This document shows positions 15,948-22,296 of a DNA stretch of 31,143 bases, in pieces. Below the pieces are notes generated by a model, which was given only the letters and a program-made list of their open reading frames with translations, was not told the DNA's origin and ran no database searches. The position numbers and the translations under genes are program-made. How positions within the stretch are numbered: position 1 is the first letter of the stretch; each line of letters opens with the position of its first letter. The DNA comes from Rhodobacteraceae bacterium UBA2553 (GTDB lineage: Bacteria; Pseudomonadota; Alphaproteobacteria; Rhodobacterales; Rhodobacteraceae): assembly GCA_002340515.1 (NCBI GenBank), contig DDMF01000052.1:10931-42073 (forward strand). The letters are read 5' to 3'.

Positions 15948-16934
15948 ATGGACAAGGCCTCAGGAAAAAACAGCGCAGCCGGAGGGCTGTACCCCCCGAT
16001 CGAACCTTACGATCGGCATATGCTGGATGTGGGCGACGGCCACAAGATCTATGTTGAACAATGCGGCAACCCCGATGGGATGCCGGTTGTGATTTTTCAC
16101 GGTGGTCCCGGTGGCGGATGTTCGCCGCAGATGCGCCGGTTTTTCGACCCCAACACCTATCGCATCATCCTGTTTGATCAGCGCGGCTGTGGACGTTCGC
16201 GGCCACATGCTGAGGTGACGGATAACACCACCTGGCATCTGGTGGCCGATATTGAACATATTCGCCTGACGCTGGGCGTGGACCGCTGGATTGTATTTGG
16301 CGGCAGTTGGGGGGCGACGCTGGGGCTGATTTACGCGCAATCCCATCCGGGTCGGGTTGCGTGGCTGGTTCTGCGCGGTGTGTTTCTGGCGACAAAATCC
16401 GAATTGGATTGGTTTTACGGCGGTGGTGCGGGCCGGTTCTGGCCCGAACTGTGGGAGGAATTTTCCGCCCTCGTGCCCGAGGACGAACATCACGACATGA
16501 TCGGTGCCTATAATAAACGCCTTTTTTCAGGCACTTACCGCGAAGAGGTGCGGTTTGCCAAGGCGTGGGCCGGGTGGGAAAACGCGCTGGCCTCGATCCA
16601 AAACCGCGGCCATATGATTGATGCACCCGCAGAATATGCCCGTGCCTTTGCCCGGCTTGAGAACCATTATTTTGCGAATAACGCTTGGCTGGACGAAGGG
16701 CAGATCTTGCGCGATATGCCCAAGATTGCCCATGTTCCGGGTACGATTGTACAAGGGCGGCATGATATGATTTGCCCCCCGCAGGCAGCGCATAAATTAC
16801 ATAAACGCTGGCCCAGCTCGACCCTGCGCATGGTGCATTTCGCGGGCCACGCCCTGTCGGAACGTGGTGTCACCGAAGAGCTGACGCATACGATGGATAA
16901 ACTGGCCCGCCAACGTTCAACCCTCGGCCTGTAA
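15948..16934 (+). CDS. pip: Proline iminopeptidase
   Basis: The 328-residue alpha/beta hydrolase (peptidase family S33) has HGGPGGGCSPQ (oxyanion-hole HGGPG), the nucleophile elbow FGGSWGATL (Ser120), the acid in VQGRHDMICPP and the histidine in HFAGHALSE. FDQRGCGRSRPHA and NTTWHLVADIEHIR are strong Pip signatures. It releases N-terminal proline from peptides in the cytoplasm. The ATG at 15948 fits homologues, but no Shine-Dalgarno lies upstream, and a -10-like TATAGT ends only six bases before it, so the message may be leaderless. Downstream is the degenerate accessory patch, and no terminator was recognised. Confidence 0.94.
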   Translation: MDKASGKNSAAGGLYPPIEPYDRHMLDVGDGHKIYVEQCGNPDGMPVVIFHGGPGGGCSPQMRRFFDPNTYRIILFDQRGCGRSRPHAEVTDNTTWHLVADIEHIRLTLGVDRWIVFGGSWGATLGLIYAQSHPGRVAWLVLRGVFLATKSELDWFYGGGAGRFWPELWEEFSALVPEDEHHDMIGAYNKRLFSGTYREEVRFAKAWAGWENALASIQNRGHMIDAPAEYARAFARLENHYFANNAWLDEGQILRDMPKIAHVPGTIVQGRHDMICPPQAAHKLHKRWPSSTLRMVHFAGHALSERGVTEELTHTMDKLARQRSTLGL

Positions 16935-17060
16935 CGGCGGGTATCTGCGAGTGTGGGTTTCTTGCGCATAAAGCTGTCGCAAAGGCGTAACCAATCATCA
17001 TTGAATCCCAGTTTGCAAGGCCGATGCGCTTTGCGTTGGCGACAAGAAAAGGCATATTTC

Positions 17061-17381
17061 ATGACCGACCTGTCGTAAGGGCAACCCAACCCGACCGAGG
17101 CCGCACAAATCGGCGCGTTGCTGGCCCCCTTTGTGGGGGCGGATCCGGACCTGGTGTTGGTGGCCCGACAGCGGGCAAAGCGCAATAACATATTGGCCAA
17201 ACGCTGGGCGTCGAAATTTTCCAATAAGCTGCGCGGTGCGGAGCTAATGGGCGGCACGCGCGACAGTGGTTGCGGGCCAAAGGCGTTCCGCCGCACGGCT
17301 TATCTGGAGCTTCCGTATTTCGATCATATGCACCGTTATCTGCCAGCGTTGTTTCTGCGAGAGGGTTGGAAAATTGAGTGA
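17061..17381 (+). pseudogene. Remnant of a DPM1-like (family 2) glycosyltransferase, C-terminal part
   Basis: From about 17085 the frame reads ALLAPFVGADPDLVLVA, then RGAELMGGTRDSGCGPKAFRR and YLELPYFDHMHRYLPALFLREGW. This is the distal part of family-2 polyprenyl-phosphate sugar transferases, where DTGCGLKAFRR-type and PYFDHMHRYLPAL segments are characteristic. The frame has a stop (TAA at 17076) five codons after an ATG at 17061, where the catalytic DGDGQ-type motif would be, and the nucleotide-binding N-terminus is missing. It stops at TGA 17379-17381 just after KIE, well short of the membrane-proximal C-terminus expected for this family, and IS30-derived sequence begins directly afterwards. 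Both ends are lost, so it should be non-functional. Confidence 0.75.
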
Positions 17382-17382
17382 G

Positions 17383-17755
17383 CGATATCTGAACCACGAC
17401 TCCAATTTGCGTCGAGGGTAAGGGGACGCCCCAGCTCTTCCATCATCTTTTCTCTGAAAACCTCTGCCGGTGTCTTCCATCCAAGACATCTGCGAGGCGT
17501 ATTGTTGAGCCGATCGCAGATTGCTTTCATGTTCTCGTCTGTGATCGATCGGATGTCGCGTTTTCGCGGCAGCCATCTTAGGACGCGTTGGTTGGTGATT
17601 TCTGCGGTGCCTTTCTGCCAAGGACTGGAGGGATCATAGAACCAGGCCTGCGTCCCGATCCCAGCCTGTAGGTGTGGCCAACTGACGAACTTGGTGCCAC
17701 GGTCAAAGGTGAGTGACGTCATCCGGGCGGGGTTGTTGTGGCCTGCGAAGGGTGC
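17383..17755 (-). mobile_element. IS30-family transposase remnant (C-terminal catalytic part only)
   Basis: On the minus strand the frame reads LTFDRGTKFVSWPHLQAGIG, DPSSPWQKGTAEITN and LPRKRDIR, then CDRLNNTPRRCLGWKTPAEVF. This is the end of an IS30-type DDE transposase with the second Asp (TFDRG) and the catalytic Glu (KGTAE) still present. The N-terminal helix-turn-helix domains and the first Asp are absent, and none of the three frames upstream of 17755 shows them. The usual KGxxENTN is altered to EITN. At the 3' side the frame runs on into the glycosyltransferase remnant. Boundaries are approximate; no matching terminal inverted repeat was found, consistent with one end being deleted. 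Confidence 0.8.
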
Positions 17756-17947
17756 CTGACCCAGGACGCAGCACCCCAGCAGGTGAGCCTGTATCGGTCT
17801 GATCGGTTCGGAGTGTGGACGGCGGATGCGCTGAAGTAGCGTCGGTTGCACACATCCCACCTGTCACGATTTGCCCATGCCCCTTGTGTGAAAGCCCCCT
17901 TCCTCGCAGACTGATCAGACAGCCAATCTGTATCGGGAGGAACGACC

Positions 17948-18577
17948 ATGACGGATCAGCCAAAAATCGAAGCGCGTGACAACGGCCCATTGGTCGGCAA
18001 GGATGTCAGCCAAATGGTGGGCGAAGACGGTGCCGCCATGGAGTGTAAACCGGTCATGGGCCTGTGCCGCTGCGGCCATTCGAAAAACAAACCCTATTGT
18101 GATGGCAGCCATGTGGATGCCGGGTTTGACAGTGCGCTGGGCAAACCGGCAGGTCGTGATCGGCTGATTGAATACACTGGGACCGAGGCCAATGTGTTCT
18201 ACAACCCAATGCTTTGTTCGCACGCCGCAGAATGTGGACGCATCGCCAAGAACATCTTTGACACGACGAAGAAACCTTGGGTTCAGCCGGACAATGGCAC
18301 AATGGAGGAGCTGCGCGCCGTGGTTGCCGCCTGCCCCTCTGGTGCGCTGAGTTTGAAAGGCACAGACGGGATGCCCGCGCATCTGACCGGGGATGTGCCG
18401 AAAATCACCGTTGAGAAAAACGGGCCGCTTTGGGTGGAAAACATCACCCCACCCGCCGACCCCACCGGCCAAGGGCAAACGGCTGAGAAATATGTGCTCT
18501 GCCGCTGTGGTCTGTCCGGCAATAAACCCTTTTGCGATGGCACGCACAGCGATGCGGGTTGGAAAAGCGAGGGGTGA
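17948..18577 (+). CDS. Triple iron-sulfur protein: CDGSH - divergent 4Fe-4S - CDGSH
   Basis: This 209-residue cytoplasmic protein has three cluster sites. CDGSH site 1 is C40, C42, C51 and H55 (LCRCG...YCDGSH). A central domain of the divergent 4Fe-4S mono-cluster (Fer4_19/YjdI) type spans about residues 74-137, with C90, C96 and C129 in MLCSHAAECGRIAKNIF and AACPSGAL. CDGSH site 2 is C185, C187, C196 and H200, with the last motif reading CDGTH. The CDGSH cysteines and histidine coordinate redox-active [2Fe-2S] clusters. Its partner and role are unknown; electron storage or transfer is a guess. GGAGG seven bases before the ATG gives a firm start. The next gene follows after 36 bases. Confidence 0.9.
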   Translation: MTDQPKIEARDNGPLVGKDVSQMVGEDGAAMECKPVMGLCRCGHSKNKPYCDGSHVDAGFDSALGKPAGRDRLIEYTGTEANVFYNPMLCSHAAECGRIAKNIFDTTKKPWVQPDNGTMEELRAVVAACPSGALSLKGTDGMPAHLTGDVPKITVEKNGPLWVENITPPADPTGQGQTAEKYVLCRCGLSGNKPFCDGTHSDAGWKSEG

Positions 18578-18613
18578 TCCCTATCTCTTCTTACATTGCT
18601 TAAGGAGGGTTTG

Positions 18614-19228
18614 ATGATCGATTCTGCAACATTTTGGAATAAAGCCGCCGAGAAATACGCGCGCGACCCAATTAAAAATATGGCGAATTATGAGTACAAG
18701 CTCGCCAAAACACGCGAGCATTTTCGCCCCGATATGCGCGTGCTGGAATTTGCCTGTGGCACGGGGTCGACCGCCCTGTTGCACGCCCCACATGTCGCCA
18801 GCTATCACGCGGTTGATATCTCATCCGAGATGATCCGCATTGCCCGAGCAAAAGAAGGGGCGGAGCAGGTAGAGTTTGAGGTCGCAGATTTTGATACGAT
18901 GCCGCTCGCGCCGGAAAGCGTAGATATGGTGCAAGCGCATTCCATCCTGCATTTGCTGACAGATCCTGCGACGACGATCCATAAGGTCTTTGCCACGCTG
19001 AAACCCGGCGGCGTCTTTGTCAGCTCCACCGCGTGTTTGCGGCGGATCTGGCCGCTGCGTTTGATCGCGCCGATTGGCCAGATGCTTGGCAAATTTCCAC
19101 ATATTGCGTTTTTCAGCGAAGATGACCTGCGCAAGATGATGGTTGAGGCCGGGTTTGAGATTGTCGAAGATTGGCAGCCAAAAGGTGGAATCACCGGGCT
19201 GTTTCTGATTGTCCGCAAACCGGAATAG
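18614..19228 (+). CDS. Class I SAM-dependent methyltransferase
   Basis: The 204-residue protein starts MIDSATFWNKAAEKYARDPI, a typical UbiE/BioC-like opening, with motif I VLEFACGTGSTALLHA (about 46-61), motif II region HAVDISSEMIRIA and motif III KPGGVFVSSTACLRR. The substrate is unknown. The C-terminal half lacks a recognisable specificity domain. The ATG at 18614 is supported by AAGGAGGG just upstream; a TTG at 18596 is in frame but unlikely. It is 36 bases downstream of the CDGSH gene and probably co-transcribed with it; a link to cluster or quinone chemistry is speculative. Confidence 0.85.
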   Translation: MIDSATFWNKAAEKYARDPIKNMANYEYKLAKTREHFRPDMRVLEFACGTGSTALLHAPHVASYHAVDISSEMIRIARAKEGAEQVEFEVADFDTMPLAPESVDMVQAHSILHLLTDPATTIHKVFATLKPGGVFVSSTACLRRIWPLRLIAPIGQMLGKFPHIAFFSEDDLRKMMVEAGFEIVEDWQPKGGITGLFLIVRKPE

Positions 19229-19249
19229 GCGCAGGAATTTGGCATAAAA

Positions 19250-19273
19250 GGGGGCGGTTCACCTGCCCCCTTG
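19250..19273. terminator. Hairpin downstream of the methyltransferase gene
   Basis: GGGGGCGG (with one G-T pair) and its complement CTGCCCCC enclose a short loop, giving about a 10-base-pair stem starting 20 bases after the stop. The following U-run is only two bases, so it may be an inefficient terminator or an mRNA 3' protection structure. Confidence 0.45.
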
Positions 19274-19299
19274 CAATTCCCGCCAAACCCGCCTATATC
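19271..19299 (+). promoter_or_regulatory. Candidate promoter of the rimP-nusA-infB operon
   Basis: TTGCAA (19271-19276) and TATATC (19294-19299) are spaced by 17 bases. Transcription would start near 19306, giving a leader of about 128 bases that includes the terminator hairpin at 19355-19378. Each hexamer matches consensus at four of six positions. Confidence 0.4.
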
Positions 19300-19354
19300 C
19301 CTTTTCAACAGCGGAGCGTCGGGGTCCAAACCCGGAGCACCACCGGAAATTCCA

Positions 19355-19378
19355 ACGGGCCCGCTGGCCCGTTTTTTT
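19355..19378 (+). terminator. Strong intrinsic terminator in the rimP leader
   Basis: A perfect 7-bp stem, ACGGGCC (19355-19361) with GGCCCGT (19366-19372), closes a 4-base loop and runs into seven T residues (19372-19378). It lies 56 bases before the rimP GTG. It either ends the upstream methyltransferase transcript or acts as an attenuator in the operon leader. A stretch at 19322-19327 (GGGTCC) can pair with 19357-19362, which would break the hairpin. Confidence 0.8.
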
Positions 19379-19433
19379 GTTTTGGGGGATCGGCATCGGC
19401 TTTGATCTGACCGGCCCCAGCAAGGAGAGTATC

Positions 19434-20018
19434 GTGACCGACTTGGTTGCCAAGACATCAATTGATCAGCGTCTTGCTGGTCTGGCCCAGCCCGCGATTG
19501 AGGATATGGGTTTTGAACTGGTGCGCCTGCGCCTGATGGGTGGCAATACGCCCACGTTGCAAGTTATGGCCGAACGTCCCGATGGCGGGATTGAGGTGGA
19601 TGAATGCGCGCAAATCTCAACCGCGATCAGCGCCATCTTTGATGTCGAAGACCCGATTGAGGACAATTATACGCTCGAAGTTGGCTCCCCCGGCATCGAT
19701 CGCCCGCTGACGCGGCTGAAGGATTTCGACACCTGGCAGGGGCATACCGCCAAGATCGAAACCACCGAGCTGATCGACGGCCGCAAGCGTTTCAAAGGCA
19801 CCTTGATGGGTGTTGAAGACCAAGACGTTCTCATTGAGATCGAAAATCAGGGTGAGATGGTCACCATTGGTTTGAAATTTGACTGGTTGGCGGATGCCAA
19901 GCTGGTCATGACCGATGAACTCATTCGCGAGGTGCTGCGCGCCCGTAAGGATGCAGGCCAGATCGATGAAGCCCAATTTGATGAAATTCAAGAAATCACC
20001 GGTTCTGAGGAGGACTGA
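19434..20018 (+). CDS. rimP: Ribosome maturation factor RimP
   Basis: The 194-residue protein has the two RimP domains. LAQPAIEDMGFELVRLRLMGG and IEVDECAQISTAISAIFDVEDPI, then YTLEVGSPGIDRPL, mark the N-terminal domain, and the C-terminal SH3-like domain carries RKRFKGTLMGVEDQDVLIE. It helps assemble the 30S subunit. The start is GTG at 19434, supported by AAGGAG six bases upstream; the open frame further 5' is TTG-initiated and non-conserved. It heads the conserved rimP-nusA-ylxR-infB cluster, and nusA begins three bases after its stop. Confidence 0.95.
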   Translation: MTDLVAKTSIDQRLAGLAQPAIEDMGFELVRLRLMGGNTPTLQVMAERPDGGIEVDECAQISTAISAIFDVEDPIEDNYTLEVGSPGIDRPLTRLKDFDTWQGHTAKIETTELIDGRKRFKGTLMGVEDQDVLIEIENQGEMVTIGLKFDWLADAKLVMTDELIREVLRARKDAGQIDEAQFDEIQEITGSEED

Positions 20019-20020
20019 CC

Positions 20021-21634
20021 ATGGCAATCACTTCCGCCAACCAGCTTGAGCTGTTGCAAACCGCCGAGGCTGTTGCCCGCGAAAAGATGATCGACCCCGG
20101 TCTGGTCATCGAAGCAATGGAAGAAAGCCTCGCACGGGCTGCAAAATCGCGTTACGGCGCCGAAATGGACATCCGTGTGAACATTGACCGCAAAACCGGT
20201 CGTGCGACATTTACCCGTGTGCGCACCGTTGTGGCGGATGACGAGCTGGAAAACTATCAGGCCGAATTCACCGTGGATCAGGCCAAAGAATACATGGAAA
20301 ACCCAGAAGTGGGTGCCACGTTTAGCGAAGAAGTGCCGCCGGTTGAAATGGGTCGGATCGCCGCCCAATCCGCCAAGCAAGTGATCTTGCAAAAGGTGCG
20401 TGAAGCGGAACGTGATCGTCAGTTCGAAGAATTCAAAGACCGCGTTGGCACCATTATCAATGGTCAGGTCAAGCGCGAAGAATATGGCAATGTGATCGTG
20501 GATGTGGGCTCTGGCGAGGCCATTCTGCGACGCAACGAGAAAATTGGCCGCGAAAGCTATCGCCCTAACGACCGTATCCGTTGCTATGTCAAAGATGTGC
20601 GCCGCGAGACCCGTGGCCCGCAAATCTTCCTGTCACGGACCGCGCCGGAATTCATGGCTGAGCTCTTCAAAATGGAAGTGCCGGAAATCTATGACAATAT
20701 CATCGAGATCAAAGCCGTGGCCCGTGACCCCGGTTCGCGCGCAAAGATCGCTGTGATTTCTTATGATGGTTCGATTGACCCTGTCGGCGCCTGTGTTGGT
20801 ATGCGTGGTTCGCGTGTTCAGGCTGTTGTGAACGAGCTTCAGGGCGAAAAGATTGACATCATTCCTTGGAATGAAGATCAGCCAACCTTCCTTGTGAATG
20901 CGCTGCAGCCGGCCGAAGTGTCGAAAGTTGTGTTGGACGAAGAGGCTGGCAAGATCGAAGTTGTTGTGCCTGATGAGCAATTGTCGCTGGCGATTGGCCG
21001 TCGTGGTCAGAACGTGCGTCTGGCCAGCCAGCTGACCGCGCTGGACATCGACATCGTAACCGAAGCCGAAGAGAGTGAGCGCCGTCAGAAAGAATTCGCC
21101 GTGCGCACGAAACTGTTCATGGACACGCTGGATCTGGACGAATTCTTTGCCCAGCTTCTGGTCTCAGAGGGCTTTAGCAACCTCGAAGAGGTGGCCTATG
21201 TTGAGGTGGACGAGCTGTTGGTGATCGACGGTGTGGACGAAGACACCGCTGGTGAACTTCAGGCCCGCGCCCGTGATATTCTGGAAGCCCAAGCCACTAA
21301 GGCACTGGATGCTGCCCGCGCGCTGGGCGCCGAAGATAGCCTGATCACATTCGAAGGTCTGACCCCGCAAATGGTCGAAGCTTTGGCCGAAGATGGCGTG
21401 AAATCGCTGGAAGATTTTGCAACTTGTGCAGACTGGGAACTGGCCGGTGGCTGGACCACAGTCAATGGCGAGCGCGTGAAAGATGACGGTTCGCTTGAGA
21501 AATTCGGCATGACGCTGGAAACCGCACAAGACATGGTGATGACGGCCCGTATCATGTTGGGTTGGGTTGACCCGGAAGAGCTGGACACCGCAGAAGCGGA
21601 AGACGGCGAAACAACTGAGGAGGCTGGGGCCTGA
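20021..21634 (+). CDS. nusA: Transcription termination/antitermination factor NusA
   Basis: The 537-residue protein contains, in order, the NusA N-terminal domain (LELLQTAEAVAREKMI...), S1 domain (around 135-200, GTIINGQVKREEYGNVIVDVG), two KH domains (DPVGACVGMRGSRVQAVVNELQGEKIDII; LSLAIGRRGQNVRLASQLT) and C-terminal helix-hairpin-helix acidic repeats (FSNLEEVAYVEVDELLVIDG; FGMTLETAQDMVMTARIMLGW). It binds RNA polymerase and nascent RNA to modulate pausing, termination and antitermination. GGAGG ahead of the ATG is clear. In E. coli this operon is autoregulated; here a leader terminator invites the same idea (inference). Confidence 0.97.
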   Translation: MAITSANQLELLQTAEAVAREKMIDPGLVIEAMEESLARAAKSRYGAEMDIRVNIDRKTGRATFTRVRTVVADDELENYQAEFTVDQAKEYMENPEVGATFSEEVPPVEMGRIAAQSAKQVILQKVREAERDRQFEEFKDRVGTIINGQVKREEYGNVIVDVGSGEAILRRNEKIGRESYRPNDRIRCYVKDVRRETRGPQIFLSRTAPEFMAELFKMEVPEIYDNIIEIKAVARDPGSRAKIAVISYDGSIDPVGACVGMRGSRVQAVVNELQGEKIDIIPWNEDQPTFLVNALQPAEVSKVVLDEEAGKIEVVVPDEQLSLAIGRRGQNVRLASQLTALDIDIVTEAEESERRQKEFAVRTKLFMDTLDLDEFFAQLLVSEGFSNLEEVAYVEVDELLVIDGVDEDTAGELQARARDILEAQATKALDAARALGAEDSLITFEGLTPQMVEALAEDGVKSLEDFATCADWELAGGWTTVNGERVKDDGSLEKFGMTLETAQDMVMTARIMLGWVDPEELDTAEAEDGETTEEAGA

Positions 21635-21657
21635 TCTCAGGTCTCAGGAGTGGCGCC

Positions 21658-22296
21658 ATGACGCGCGGTGGATCCAAATCGCGGCCCGAAGAGCCGGAAC
21701 GCAAGTGCATTGTCACTGGTGAGGTCGCGCCCAAAACGGGCCTGATCCGCTTTGTGGTCAGCCCGGATGGCATGGCTGTGCCCGATCTGTTGGGCAAGCT
21801 TCCCGGTCGCGGCATTTACGTGTCGGCCCAGCGGGCGGCGATTGCCACGGCGATCAACAAAGGGCTGTTTTCGCGATCTGCGAAACAGCAGGTCTCGGTG
21901 CCCGATGGGTTGTTGGATATGCTGGTGCGCGGCCACGCGAACCGTGTGGTTCACCTGATTTCGCTGGCGCGCAAAGCCGGCGGTGCGGTGGCCGGATATG
22001 AAAAGGTAAAGGATTGGCTGTCGAAAGAGCAAGCCTATGTCCTGATCCAGGCGTCGGATGGGTCCGAGCGCCAAAAATCGAAACTGCGCCCCCCTTCGGT
22101 GCGTGACCGCTATATCGACTGTTTGACCGGGGATGAACTCGGTCAGGCGTTCGGGCGGGAAAATGTCATACATGGCGCGCTAGCGTCTGGTGGTTTGGCC
22201 TTCCGTGTTGTAGAGGAAGCGGTGAAACTATCAGCGTTGCGTGCAAATGAGAGCGACGGCGGCAAGGGCCGCCGGAAAGGTACGAAGTCCAGATGA
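21658..22296 (+). CDS. YlxR (DUF448) - L7Ae-like (YlxQ) fusion RNA-binding protein
   Basis: Residues 10-80 form a YlxR/DUF448 domain: RKCIVTGEVAPKTGLIRFVV and KLPGRGIYVS. Residues 95-185 match an L7Ae/YlxQ-like domain: VVHLISLARKAGGAVAGYEKVKDWL, where the RKAG(x)xxxG pattern is shared with the L7Ae/L30e fold. In Gram-positive bacteria YlxR and YlxQ are separate genes between nusA and infB, so here they appear fused into 212 residues. Both domain types bind RNA. The C-terminal tail is Lys/Arg rich (GGKGRRKGTKSR). The stop overlaps the infB start by four bases (ATGA). AGGAG is well placed before the ATG. Confidence 0.9.
   Translation: MTRGGSKSRPEEPERKCIVTGEVAPKTGLIRFVVSPDGMAVPDLLGKLPGRGIYVSAQRAAIATAINKGLFSRSAKQQVSVPDGLLDMLVRGHANRVVHLISLARKAGGAVAGYEKVKDWLSKEQAYVLIQASDGSERQKSKLRPPSVRDRYIDCLTGDELGQAFGRENVIHGALASGGLAFRVVEEAVKLSALRANESDGGKGRRKGTKSR

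Larger units (their letters stand above)
16935..17947. other. Accessory scar: 1-kb stretch without an intact gene
   Basis: This stretch between the iminopeptidase and the CDGSH gene holds two gene remnants and short unassigned DNA. 16935-17060 shows nothing recognisable. 17061-17381 is the C-terminal part of a glycosyltransferase, and about 17383-17755 is the 3' part of an IS30-family transposase on the minus strand. 17756-17947 is unassigned and probably holds the CDGSH gene's promoter; a 9-bp CTGTATCGG occurs twice (near 17790 and 17929), which may be chance. The pieces suggest insertion of an IS followed by deletion. Confidence 0.7.

Noticed and set aside
17756..17860. The 5' part of the IS30-like open frame as genuine transposase
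   Set aside because: Its sequence in all three frames shows no helix-turn-helix or first catalytic Asp region, so the frame is open by chance upstream of about 17755.
19318..19345. A tRNA T-arm-like GGGGTCCAAACCCGG followed by GCACCACC before rimP (E. coli has metY near this operon)
   Set aside because: The T-loop does not match TTCRANY, no D-arm or anticodon arm lies upstream, and the acceptor stem cannot be closed.
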